Shown here: piece by piece, positions 1 through 10,168 of the stretch
How the letters are laid out: the number at the start of each line of letters is the position of its first letter
Numbering within the stretch: position 1 is the first letter of the stretch
DNA from: Paraphoma chrysanthemicola
Taxonomy: Eukaryota > Ascomycota > Dothideomycetes > Pleosporales > Phaeosphaeriaceae
Reading direction: 5' to 3'
Length of the DNA: 64,000 bases
Assembly (NCBI GenBank): GCA_020744225.1
Contig: JAGMWG010000016.1
Span: forward strand, 930,001 to 994,000
The notes under the pieces: generated by a model
The model's database searches: none
What the model was told of the DNA's origin: nothing
The model's input: only the letters and a program-made list of their open reading frames with translations
Made by a program: the position numbers and the translations under genes

Positions 1-237
1 ACCGCCGTGTGAAGTGGGTCCCTTGACATCCATTTCGATTAAAGACGCGGTGGGGATAATATGTATTGTCGGATACGTCATCTCACCCGCCTTATCATGT
101 TGCTTGCCTAATTACCCAAAGAAGCAGGTCCCTTGATCTTATTGACAGATCTGGCGAGATGGTTGACGGAAACACATCGTTCATTGGCTCCATAACCTTA
201 ATTTGCCTTCAATGCTCAGTGTCGTCCACTAGCACCA

Positions 238-915
238 TTACTCCAACACCTCCAATCCCTCTTCGCCTTCACTACCGTCCTTCGGCCCTAGGTACATAAT
301 ATCATGCAAGCACTGTCTCCATCCCTTCCCCTTTTCATCTCCCTCAATCGTCTCTCCAGCTTTGACAGCTTCCTTGCGCCACCAATACTGCACTTTGACC
401 AGTAAGCCTTCGTCTGGCGCACCATCCGTCCAGAGGTCGACACGCATGCCAATCCAGGCTTCATCTTTTGACTTTTGAAGGAGTTGGGCTGGCTTGAGGC
501 CGACGGAGGCGGTGATTGTACTGACGCTGAATTCGTGCTCGGCGGCGTGGAGAGGGCGTATGGTGTAGACTCCGCGGGATTTGGGCTTCTCGATACTGCT
601 ACTTTTGGGAGCTTCATGTTTTTCGGCTTGTGGTTGCACTGTGGCTACTGGTTTTCTCTTTATTGTGGGCTCTTTCTTATTTGCTTCGCCGACTTCCTCG
701 GATGGTTCGGATGCGTTGGCAACAGGCACTTCGCCGACCTGCGCATCTTTGAGGTACTTCACGATGCCAGTGCGACTAGTCGCTGCATATGATGGAATCG
801 GCCGACATATTTGCATACACGTTGGTGAGAAAAAGAGGCCTTTGCGATCAATGTCTGCAGTATGTCGGTAGGAGTGGTAGAGCTGTTTGATCAGAATTTC
901 GGGTGGAGAGAGCAT
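238..915 (-). CDS. NTF2-like hypothetical protein
   Basis: This is an intronless 225-residue reading frame starting at an ATG. Residues 1-60 read like the first part of an NTF2-like/SnoaL-like cone fold (ILIKQLYHSYRH, then FSPTCMQICRPIPSYAATSR). The middle (about 65-115) is a Lys/Glu/Pro-rich low-complexity linker. The C-terminal third returns to a compact alpha/beta pattern ending in WRQCLHDIMYLGPKDG, which resembles fungal NTF2-like hypothetical proteins. No catalytic residues can be named and the function is unknown. The next gene upstream, the RidA-like gene, lies on the same strand. The fold call is pattern recognition only. Confidence 0.6.
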   Translation of the reverse strand: MLSPPEILIKQLYHSYRHTADIDRKGLFFSPTCMQICRPIPSYAATSRTGIVKYLKDAQVGEVPVANASEPSEEVGEANKKEPTIKRKPVATVQPQAEKHEAPKSSSIEKPKSRGVYTIRPLHAAEHEFSVSTITASVGLKPAQLLQKSKDEAWIGMRVDLWTDGAPDEGLLVKVQYWWRKEAVKAGETIEGDEKGKGWRQCLHDIMYLGPKDGSEGEEGLEVLE

Positions 916-1305
916 CTTGATGAATGTAGACGCGAATGTTTGCGTACTTGCACACCTAAAGTATCATGTGCGGAACATTGGTGCCGACAAGATACGTTGC
1001 GCGGCTGGAAGGCAACCGTATTATTGCTAGGGTCTGCTTATGTGAGGGTAAGCGAGGGTGACTCGCTAAAATGCGGACATTATGTGCATTTGGAAATGTG
1101 CCTTTCTAGCTGTGAAGTGTAATGGTGATACTGTTGGTGCATGGCCAACCAATTTCCAAGGCAATAGTCAGGTCGGTTAGGATGCATGACATCCATTTTG
1201 GGCATTGGTATCTTCTTGGTACCCAGCTTAGCATTGATGAGCACGATGCTTCGGGATCTCAAATACGCAGGGGTGATCGATGATACATCTTAGATGTGGG
1301 TCTCA
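916..1305. other. intergenic, 390 b
   Basis: This stretch lies between two minus-strand genes and should hold the 3' end of the RidA-like transcript and the promoter of the NTF2-like gene. I see no convincing coding sequence or structured element. Confidence 0.5.
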
Positions 1306-1761
1306 TCACTGCGATATTAATGCCCATGCTTCGACCTCATACAACAGCTCTTTCTTCGCCAAACTCGCGACACCAACAACCGTATCCGGTGGTCTGTGTC
1401 CGTCCGCCTCGCGATCCATGAACTCTTCCCATATCGGTCCCCATCCTCTATCTACCACATCCAAGCCGTCCTTCTCCTCATTCCCAGTCTCTTTGACGAT
1501 GTAGTGTCGCACGTGGACGATATCTCTTGGCGTTGCTCCCGCAGCCTTTAAGCAATTGTGCACAGCTTTATATGCATCCTTTGATTGCGTTTCGATATCC
1601 TTAGCAATGGTGCCATCGTATTGAAGGCCGGTTTGGCCTGCAAGTGTAACGAGTCTTGAGGTTGGTAAGATGGGTGTGATGCAGACTTGGTTATAGGTGG
1701 AAGGCGGAGTCGGCACATCGGGAGGATTGAAGGCGTGCGGCTTCTGATCGCCGGTAGACAT
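1306..1761 (-). CDS. RidA / YjgF-YER057c-UK114 family protein
   Basis: This single exon encodes 151 residues, the usual length for the family once a short N-terminal extension is allowed. Family members act as enamine/imine deaminases that clear reactive 2-aminoacrylate-type intermediates, although many fungal paralogues are uncharacterised. The sequence shows the family layout: a strand with LVTLAGQTGL, a helix with DAYKAVHNCLKAAGAT, the strand DIVHVRHYIV, and a C-terminal VVGVASLAKKELLYEVEAWA where P..TVV.V..L and the final E-A-W/I are typical. The canonical Arg that binds the substrate carboxylate (R-P/C-x-T near the C-terminus) is not obvious; RPPDTVVGV has the arginine slightly upstream. 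The exact activity is therefore open. The gene is divergent from the DUF1295 gene. Confidence 0.88.
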   Translation of the reverse strand: MSTGDQKPHAFNPPDVPTPPSTYNQVCITPILPTSRLVTLAGQTGLQYDGTIAKDIETQSKDAYKAVHNCLKAAGATPRDIVHVRHYIVKETGNEEKDGLDVVDRGWGPIWEEFMDREADGHRPPDTVVGVASLAKKELLYEVEAWALISQ

Positions 1762-2166
1762 GTTGACTCTGAAGCTAGGATGATGTGATGTATTCTGCTA
1801 TGCGATATTCTTCTCTCTTGGAATGTTACTAGGAATATGGAGGGGTACTGAGTCGCGTATACTTGCCGTCTTCATGGCGGCAAGCCGGAGAATCCATGAC
1901 GTCAGCGGCCCCTTCACATGCGCCCAGCAAGGCACGTCGACAGCAACAAAAGACAACGTAGTACATCACCCACGTCGGCTGATATGCCCCACATTTCATT
2001 GGCTACTTCCCCAGGCCTCATTCACGGGACGCAAGCGACCGAATCACAAGCCACCCTACATTATGCAGAATGCGGGGAAAGCTCCAGGATGCCGTCCGCG
2101 ATAAAGCGCGTCGCACGTCGTGCGGAGTACCACACTCCATTCCTCTGACACCTCCTGTCTAATATC
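1762..2166. promoter_or_regulatory. divergent promoter region, RidA-like / DUF1295
   Basis: These 405 bases separate the start codons of two divergent genes, so both promoters must lie here. No TATA box or clear operator was recognised. Confidence 0.5.
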
Positions 2167-3343
2167 ATGGCAACTGGATGGTTCACCAAGTCGAGCGAGC
2201 CTGCGAGGCCGCCAGATGTCCGCGTTCAGGTTGCTGATCGCCAGCCTGCCGAATTCTATTTGCCCAGTTCACACCCTCCTGGAAGCGGAAGCTCCGGCGC
2301 CAACACGACCTATGTCGATAGGACCCACTCGAAGACTCATGTACACTCGCCGTCCTTGTTCGATGTCGGCATTCTGAAAGATACTCTTGTTCCTTCATTG
2401 ACGCTCCATTCTGGCCTTGCTATTATTGCCTATGGTGCGGCCCGGTACACCCAGCGCGTCGAAGCCAAAGACTGGGTATGGTCCTCAGGACAAGTCGTGA
2501 ATGCGTGGTGGTCAGCTGTGGGCCGTCGTATTGCCGCCGGCATGACCGTCTCTCAGGCTTTCAATCGTCTTTCATGGCACGAACGCGTTGTGTTGACTGG
2601 CGTCACATTATGGGGCGGGCGCCTGTTTTACCGCGTTGCTCGTCGCTCAATTCAACGCGGCGAGGATGATCCGCGATATGATGAAGCCAAGAAGGAAGAA
2701 GATTTCTGGAATACTGCTCTCTTCAAAGTGTTTATTCCTGAGGCCTTCTTCCAGATGTTGATCTCGCTTCCATTCACCGCCCCATTCCGTCACGAAGGCG
2801 CTGTTATGATGGGCTACCACCCGTTGGTTCAGATGCTGGCTGTTGGATTATTTTCTTCTGGTCTTGCACTCGAGACGCTGGCAGACTACCAGCTCGATCA
2901 GTACAAGGCTGAGGGAGGACGCGGAATTCTTCGCGAAGGTGTATGGAGCATTGTTCGTAACCCAAAGTAAGCATACTTCCATTCACCCCTCAGTGTTTCA
3001 GAACTGACATCTGTTTAGCTATCTCGGCGACGCCCTTGTTCACATTTCCTTCATCGTTATGCTGTACGGCAGCGACATGCTCGCACCGATCGAACTCCTT
3101 GGCCCCCTTGCCAACTACGCTTACTTGCGCTTCTTTGGTGGAGATGCGACGAAGGCGAAGCATCAAACCCGCCGATACTCCGCTTCCCATCCCGAGAAGT
3201 TCGCGGAGCTCGAGAAGTTCCGCAACGACAAAAATGCTTTCTGGCCGCGTGTCGAGGAGCTGAGCAACAAGTGGCTATGGACAGTACTGGGCATTGGAGG
3301 GCTTGGAGTTGCGATCGAGGAAACCTGGAGAACTCTACACTGA
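2167..3343 (+). CDS. DUF1295 / steroid 5-alpha-reductase-like membrane protein
   Basis: Exons are 2167-2966 and 3019-3343, with a 52-base GTAAGC..TTTAG intron, giving 374 residues. Joining the exons restores RNPNYLGDALVH, the family's C-terminal motif (R-[NH]-P-N-Y-x-G-[DE]) that sits at the cofactor end of steroid 5-alpha-reductase/DUF1295 proteins. Several hydrophobic segments are visible, around VPSLTLHSGLAIIAYGAARY, the LISLPFTAP region, MLAVGLFSSGLAL and the C-terminal WLWTVLGIGGLGVAI. The protein is thus an integral membrane protein, presumably of the ER or mitochondrion. The first 75 residues are hydrophilic. Substrate and reaction are unknown for the fungal members. The start is the first ATG of a long open frame. 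Confidence 0.85.
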
Positions 3344-3974
3344 GCTATATAAATTGGAATTCGACTACGGTATCCTTCATGGCGTTTGGTATCTCAGCTT
3401 CGTGCTATATCTCAATGCGATGAGAGTGATTGCTGATATTGAATTAGTAGTATAAACATTCCAATAAGCCACTCTCTATGATTCACAGTGCCATACCAGT
3501 CGTGATCGAGACGTTCTTGCATCAAGGTTTCCAATCAATGAACATTGATCAAAGGCCTCGTCTTATTGACTTTGTCACACTGTCGCTGCCACAGTCCTTC
3601 GCAACTCCGTTGCTTGTGAAGTCTTTATCTTCACCGTTCAGTAATGGAAGGCATCAAACGTCGGCCAACTGCCCATATATATGCCACAGCGTGGTGTTTA
3701 CCAGCCAATTCTTTTCCCAGACAACACATAGACATCTCTCTACAGCAAAGAACCACCATCATTACTTCAAATTTCACTTCAGGATCATCGACTGGCTCGA
3801 TTTTCTTCATATCCTACACTACACCGCGAGGACGCTGAGATACTTACAATCGTAATTCCCGCTATCAGCTAGTCGTGGACGGTAATATTAATAGATTCGC
3901 CTGTCAACATCAACTAAGACTCGCTCTGCGCCTTCTCAAGCAAAGTCTTCCTACACACTTCGACATCTTCCATA
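3344..3974 (+). promoter_or_regulatory. upstream region of duplicated gene, copy A
   Basis: No gene is supported here. Bases 3611-3801 are clearly similar to 5434-5637 upstream of copy B. Shared landmarks are a TTGCTTGTGAA / CTGCTTGTGAA block, AATGGAA..TCAAACG..GGCCA, a CATATATATG TATA-like run (3674-3683) and CATCGACTGGCTCGAT (3786-3801). The distance from the TATA-like run to the ATG is about 300 bases in both copies. Confidence 0.7.
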
Positions 3975-4864
3975 ATGAGCGGTTACCACAACAATCAACA
4001 TGGACACCAAGGAACGTCTGGCCATGGATATCACGAGCCTCTACAGGACTGGGAACATGGACCAAGCCAGGGTCGGGTCCATCACAATCCCCACGCCTCA
4101 ATTGGGCCTTCATCAGCTCAACCTCATGACGAAGAGAGAGAGAGAGGCACCGAATCATGGACATACAGAGTGTGATAACTCCACATACCACTCCTCATAC
4201 TAGTGCGCCTACCTTCACAAATATTCTCGCCACTAGTGACAGTCATCAACAACGCCATCCACCACATGCGACAACAGGCCATCACAACACTGGTGTCCAT
4301 CGCCAGAGACCTCTTCCAGAATTTGTTCCCCCAAGTCGCCCGTACACTACACCATCATCCTCAACAGCTGCCGCAAACGCGCCGGCCCGATCTGCAACCT
4401 TCCCCGGAACACATCACACCGGATATTCTCACAATCTCGCGCCAGTAGTCACAGGTCATCATGCTTTCCAAATTCAAGGTAGAGACCTCCTCACACATCC
4501 ACCAGGCGCCGACACCCCGCATCAACCGACCAATCCCTCTGTTCCTAATGCACACGTTGCTCCGGCCCGGAAACGTGTTAAAGAAGCACCAGATTCACGC
4601 AAGCCAGCACCGGATCTGAAAGGTCGCAACGGCCGCCCGGCAGCACGGACCCTGCCACAGAAGGGCCATCAAGCTCTTCCAGACCCTGCTTATCATCCGC
4701 CTGTTCCGCTGCAGTGGTACTGTTGCCAGTGTGAGAGCGGACCAAACAGTGCGAGGTACTGCACTTTGCCGAGCGGGAATAAGAGAAGACCGGTCTGTCG
4801 CCATGAATACTGCATCAAGTGTATGCTGACGAATGGGCCATGGCCGATTTCAAAGCGGGCATAA
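3975..4864 (+). CDS. Low-complexity protein with C-terminal Cys/His cluster (duplicate copy A; frame interrupted)
   Basis: This region holds two overlapping open frames: 3975-4175 (66 residues, starting MSGYHNNQHG) and 4157-4864 in another frame. They meet at an (AG)7 dinucleotide run at 4133-4146, and one AG unit fewer would put both in a single frame of about 295 codons. The gene is therefore split by microsatellite length, or else a short intron is used here. The N-terminal part is rich in His, Asn, Gln and Pro. The C-terminal 60 residues carry a putative zinc site: WYCCQCESG, then RYCTLP, then CRHEYCIKCM (C-x2-C...C...C-x-H-x2-C-x2-C). The region around TSAPTFTNIL matches TSAPTISNLL of copy B. 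Function is unknown. Copy B lacks the Cys cluster. Confidence 0.55.
4133..4146 (+). repeat. (AG)7 microsatellite inside a coding region
   Basis: Seven AG units lie exactly where copy A changes reading frame. Adding or losing one 2-base unit switches between a short frame ending at 4175 and the long frame that ends in the Cys cluster. Confidence 0.85.
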
Positions 4865-5804
4865 GGGGTTAGGGATATGGCGATGGAGGTTGAAGTCGGC
4901 AGGGCAAATGACATGTAGTATGGACTGGATAGATGTGCTTGAAGAATGATAGATCTGATCTCCTTGGCAACTATAATATCATGATATCGCACGGCAAGAT
5001 ATTACAATTTGGACGCGTGATGCTTTTCGTACCTCAGACTCTGGGTGACTATCCTCTTAGAACGTAATGCAAGAGACTGATGAAGCACCCCTCGGTAAAA
5101 ACCAAGCAAGTACTAACTCTATGGCATTTGGTCGTAGCTAGACAATTGACGGTAGTGATATAGGATCACGGGAAAAGTGACGTATGTAACACATAGGTTC
5201 GTTATTCACAAAAGCCGAGTGAAGAGGATGCACAACGAGCCAACAGTGGGGAGATAGTGGCATAGTACTCTAGTGGTAGGGATATAAGTAATTACATAGA
5301 GGGCAGTGTTCCAAGAGAACACACCGGTCTATCACATTCTGCTTATTCTAAGCACTCTCTAAACGTCGAGACCTCGCAATCACGCATTAATGTCAATGAG
5401 TGTCAATCAAAAGCCTTGCTTTGGTGACGAGTGAACTGCTTGTGAAAGACTCACTTTCACAGCTTGACAATGGAAAGCTTCAAACGATGGCCAGCTCCAT
5501 ATACATATATATACCATCATGCGGCGGCTCTTTACATGTTTCTACTCCAGACAGCCATACAAATCTTCCCACGACATCATACTTCATATCATTAACAGCT
5601 CAAAATTTCTCCTACCATCAACATCGACTGGCTCGATCATACAGCGTATACGAAACTGCAGTCAGGAAGCGACAACGACAACGACAAATTTGACTTCTGG
5701 CATGTACGACGTACAGAAATCATTGACTGGTTTTGAAACACGTACATTCAAGTAGATATTCTGAACACTTTTTTGAGTCCGATAGCGGTTTCGACTCATC
5801 GACT
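4865..5804 (+). promoter_or_regulatory. intergenic with promoter of copy B
   Basis: Bases 4865-5400 hold the 3' end of copy A and nothing recognisable. Bases 5434-5637 are the duplicate of 3611-3801, with a TATA-like run at 5499-5514 and the shared CATCGACTGGCTCGAT at 5622-5637. The copy B start codon at 5805 lies 168 bases further on, against 174 bases in copy A. Confidence 0.65.
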
Positions 5805-6816
5805 ATGACTGGCAGCAACAACAATAACCAATCGTACAAGGGAAAAGCAAAGGCAAAAGCGCCCAAAGCCCCAAATCCTCAGCCCACTTCCTCGAACACT
5901 CGCTCAGCAACTCCACAGGGCCCTGACTGGGACCCAGACTTGCACCACCGTGAAAGGCGTGAACACGAAAGGCGTGAGAACGAAAGGCTTGAACACCAAA
6001 GGCTTGAACGCGAGAAGCTTGGACGCGGAGGCCATGCACAAGCTCCGAGTACAAGTGTATCACGACAGACTGTCCCGATGCAGGTCGGGAATTTGCTCAA
6101 CCCGGCACGTTCTGGGAACTTGAACGACATTCTTAACCCAGCTGACGGCAGGAAAGCAGTCTAACCCGGCTCATTCTGCTCATCCACGCGAACCGCATAA
6201 TCCGCCTCGTACTAGCGCACCTACCATATCAAACCTTCTCGCTCCTGCTGATGTTCCACCTCGTCAACTCACCCGGCAAATCACCCATTCCCAACCACAC
6301 GCACGGAGCCAACAGCCCCATCCGCCAACGCGTCAGAACACCGATCCCATGCAGTTTGTTACGTACGATCCGCACGCTCCACGAAGCTGTATTCCATATG
6401 CTCCGAGAAAGACCGGTGATGGTGAGAGCCATGCACACAGAAACCCATCACCCAAGCACACAGCGCCTCCAAGGAAGCCACCCGCCAACGCGTTAGTTCA
6501 AAAGTCAGCAGCGCATGCAAACCCTCCAGCCAACGCACCCGCCGCGCAGAAGAAGAAGACGTGGAACGCAAAACAGCAATACGGCCAAGTAGCGTTCGCA
6601 ACTTCGCGGCAGAGTGCGCATGACCACGACACCGGCGCACATATTGGAACTGAGACGTGGTTGACGCGCAATCCAAGCATTCCTGGTGCTCCTACACGAT
6701 GACCTCCGAAGTACAAGCGCAAAAAGCGTCCAGAGGATCAGGCAGGTTCTTCAGGCCCTCCTGTTACGAAACCTTATGAAGGACCGGGTGGTAGTGGGGG
6801 CGGAGCGACTGCGTAG
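5805..6816 (+). pseudogene. Duplicate copy B: low-complexity protein with frameshift and internal stop
   Basis: The frame opens with MTGSNNNNQS, compare MSGYHNNQHG in copy A. It continues through a Lys/Ala/Pro stretch and a charged repeat of five- to seven-residue ERREHE/ERLEHQ units to a stop at 6162-6164. The neighbouring frame (+1) carries on with NPAHSAHPREP and TSAPTISNLLAPAD, matching copy A, as far as a TGA at 6700-6702. After the TGA the same frame still reads like coding sequence (a basic PPKYKRKKRPEDQ, then Gly-rich) to a TAG at 6814-6816. One single-base shift near 6150-6165 plus one nonsense codon would explain this, and an unrecognised intron is the alternative for the first break. 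The family's function is unknown. Confidence 0.55.
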
Positions 6817-6980
6817 AGTGTATTGGATTGGGAAGGAAGGGGTAGCTAGAGATGGTTGATAAGAAGGATGGGAAATTCTTTAGAGAGTATTTAGACATGA
6901 GATAAGAACGAAATGTTGTTGCTGTTGCTGAATACGTGCATGCTGGGAAGTAACACTATGTATTCGACCTACTACGCCTC

Positions 6981-8898
6981 CTAAGTGCAAAATTTCCTGA
7001 TAAATTCGTGCAACTCTCCCAGCGAGTCCGTCGGGTTTGCCTCAAGATACTTGCTATTTCCTTCACTGAACTGCAACATATCCAGGACTTTACTAGTTAC
7101 ACACCAAATCTCGACACAGTACTTTGTGAATCCAATCGTACCGCTTTGTTCTGTGTACCGGGCATCCCAAAGCTGTTTCCAGCGGTTCAAAGCGCGATGC
7201 AAGAGGTGGTATGATAAGGGAAGGAGGAGTGCGGCTCGGGATGTGAAAATCACCGAGTGGAGAGCTGGATTCGGTGTCAGTTCCTTGACTTTGTCGATTG
7301 GTCTGGACGTGAGATCACGTACCGAAGATGCACATCATGAGATGTCTTGGTTGGAGCGATATGAGGGATGAATCATCAGCTCCGAGCCATTTGTCGCCCA
7401 TGAGTAATTCTACCAACGCCTTGATATTTAGACTTTCAAGCCTGGAATGAGACGCGGTTGCGTTCAAAATCGCAAACTCATCGGACGTCGATGCCTCAAA
7501 GAGACTATCGGGACATGGAAGACGTTGTTTCGGTTCGGACATGGCCATCTGTGGTAGGGTATTGAAGAAGAATGTGCTCATATAGTCCATGAGGAATAGA
7601 ATGTGTATAGTCCTAAGTAGTTCAATTGTTGTTCACGCATTTGGCTGTCGATGAGATAGTACCTGACTCTTGACTCTTCCGCAATGAATGCTTCCCATTC
7701 ATCTGTATTGAGCTCGCATGTCTGCACAGTCGACGTCAGACCAAGAGATCTGATTGACGCTACTAGTTCTGGATGCCTGGAGATCCTGATCCTACGGCGG
7801 GTTGCTTCGTCATTAAAGCTAATCTGAAGGCCTATGATCAGTACAGCAGCTTGAGCAATCTCTAACGCGCCCGTTTTCTGGCTGCTCTTATTTACAGCTT
7901 CAGTGCGCAGTCGCTCGAAGATGAAGTCTTCTGCTATATCGAAGAAGGAGCGTGTAGATAAGGCAGCGTCTCTTGGGATACAATGAACAGATCCAGCAAA
8001 TGCGACAGCCAGTAGCAGTGGTAAGGAGACCGTGTATACATCAAAAGTTGGCCAATGAATGAAAGGGTGCTGGGGATGAAAGATCGTAAAATATGACCAA
8101 ATGCAATCATCGAAGTTGGTTGCTGTAAACACAGCAGTTGCGGTGTGTACGGGAAAAGTTTCTTTCGGAATCGGGTCCGATCCATGATGTCTCTGGTTGT
8201 ACTTCTGGAGCTGCTCGCGAAGCTCGTCAATTCTTTTCTGGAGCAACGACACATGACTAGGGCCATTCGTGGTAGGTCTAGAAGCATTCAAGTCGGCGAC
8301 AGTTTCCATGAAGAGATCTGAGAACATGCCGAACAGGACGGTCGTATCTCCTGCCATTCCGTCGACGTTGGCGTGAAGATCGCCCTCAAGTTCGGCAGGA
8401 GGCGCATGTGCTCCTGGAATAGTGAATGCCGGCACGACCGACTCGCGATGCGGATTCGTGTATTGAAGTAAGAATGTCATTGGCATAACTTCATGTTGCT
8501 GGTCAAGCCGGGTACTTCCGCATCGTGCAAGGCGCTGTTTTTTTGAAGGCCGCCCGGGCTGCGCTGAGGCTATCGCATCATGCTCGCCTCGTTGTGGACA
8601 TGCTTTTGAGTGCCTTCTCAGCACGTCACTGCAACAAGTCAATCCTTTTCGTTCGAGAGCAATTGTCCCGACACAAAGACGTACTGGCGAACAAATGTGC
8701 GTCCGCAGTAAGCACACGCATTTTTCCGAGTTTGCACATCTACCAGACATTAGTGCAACCCTAGTTGTGCATAGACTGGAAGGATAACATACGCGCGGCT
8801 TCATGTCGTCGCAAGTGACTGTTGCTCGAGAAAAGCTTGCTACACACTGTGCATCGGTGTACCGCGCTTTCAACATTTAAAGTGGCATGATATGGCAT
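6981..8898 (-). CDS. C2H2 zinc-finger transcription factor with fungal-type regulatory domain
   Basis: There are five exons on the minus strand: 8793-8898, 8685-8739, 7663-8628, 7323-7612 and 6981-7264, giving 566 residues. All four introns are 50-58 bases with GT..AG ends. Splicing exons 1-3 builds two adjacent fingers: C16-x2-C19-x12-H32-x3-H36 and C44-x2-C47-x12-H60-x3-C64, the second being a CCHC variant common in this class. A basic stretch (GRPSKKQR) follows. The rest matches the fungal-specific transcription factor domain: FIHWPTF, then SRVRTIHILFLMDYMSTFFF, then LPCPDSLFEAS. It is a nuclear DNA-binding regulator with unknown targets. Its start codon is 214 bases from the divergent complex I gene. 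The start is the only in-frame ATG just before the first finger. Confidence 0.9.
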
Positions 8899-9112
8899 TA
8901 GACGTATTGGATACTGAAAGAAGTGGACAATTGTTATGTGGGCTTTTGCTGGGATGTGGGGTTTCTCCTGTGGATGTCGAGGCTTCTAAACTGTAACCAT
9001 TCCTATCTGGGAACAGCACGTGATCTTCACAGAGCTCCTGGCTTCCAAAATCGTACCTCTGAAATACAATTTCAGTTTTTTATTCTTGAGCTTTTCAATA
9101 TATCTCACAGCA
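8899..9112. promoter_or_regulatory. 214-base bidirectional promoter
   Basis: The zinc-finger regulator (minus) and the NDUFS7-like gene (plus) diverge from here. No other gene fits, so both transcripts start in or near this short interval. Confidence 0.6.
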
Positions 9113-9896
9113 ATGTCGAAGTCTCGGAGCGTCTTGTTTCGTATAAAGTGGGTGCCAGAGTGTATGTATTTCTCCACGACCATCTACGCAGTCTAACACC
9201 ATCGAGAAGGCACCAAACATCAAAGGCGGTCGTTGACACCCAGAACCAATCTCCCTAGCTTTCGAGCTGATGGTCTGACGATTCGCGCCTTCTCAAGCTG
9301 TGCCAGTCATCAGAAGAACCCAAATTCCAAAGTTGAGCACAATTATGGCCTCCCTTCTACCGTCGTCAAACCCACAAGCGTCGTCGAACACGTCCTGTAA
9401 GCCTAACATCATACCATGGCCTTCTCCATTCTAATCAGATCTCAGGACAACCTCCGATGCCCTCGTCAACTGGGCTCGCCAATCCTCCCTCTGGCCACTA
9501 AGTTTCGGCCTCGCATGCTGTGCCATCGAAATGATGCACCTCAGCATGCCCCGGTATGACCAAGACCGACTCGGCATCATCTTCCGCGCCTCGCCCCGCC
9601 AAGCCGATGTAATGATAGTCGCTGGGACTGTCACGAATAAGATCGCAAGCGCGGTGCGGTTGTGCTACGATCAGATGCCGGAGCCGCGGTGGGTGATCAG
9701 TATGGGGAGTTGTGCTAATGGAGGGGGATATTATCACTACAGCTACAGTGTAGTTAGAGGCGTGGATCGGATTATTCCGGTGGACATTTATGTTCCTGGG
9801 TGTCCGCCTACGGCGGAGGCGTTGATGTATGGGATATTTCAGCTGCAAAAGAAGATGAGGAAGACGAAGGTGACGAGGATGTGGTATCGGAAGTAA
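9113..9896 (+). CDS. NADH:ubiquinone oxidoreductase PSST / NDUFS7 (NuoB-type) subunit, mitochondrial
   Basis: Exons are 9113-9159, 9226-9396 and 9446-9896, giving 222 residues; the first intron is the least certain. The subunit holds iron-sulfur cluster N2 at the quinone site of complex I in the mitochondrial inner membrane. All four ligands are present: the tandem C97-C98 (FGLACCAIEMMH), C162 (GSCANGG) and C192 (VPGCPPT). The end TRMWYRK is also typical. The N-terminus is Arg/Ser-rich with RAFSSCAS, as in a mitochondrial transit peptide. Some usually conserved spots differ: TNKIASAVRLCYDQMPEP where fungi normally have a TNKMAPALR-type sequence, and RGVDR for RGCDR. It may therefore be a divergent second copy. 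Confidence 0.9.
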
Positions 9897-10168
9897 ACGA
9901 TGGAAGCGTTGGGGAGATTGTGAACTGTCGATTGTGAGTTCCAGCTTGTGTAACAATAGTACACCTTTTCTGATGAGCGCGTTACTTTGTGATTTGCCGA
10001 ATACTCAAAGTGCGGCGGCTGAGGCGTGTCTTTGAAGGATGAGAATGCCGCCGTGGAACGGACATGCCCCAAACTATCAGCATCTTGAAGGGCAATTCGG
10101 CCTTTGATGAAGAGCGTTGATGGTGAGCGCCAAATGGAATAGGCTTAATCGGCGTCCACGTCAATGCG

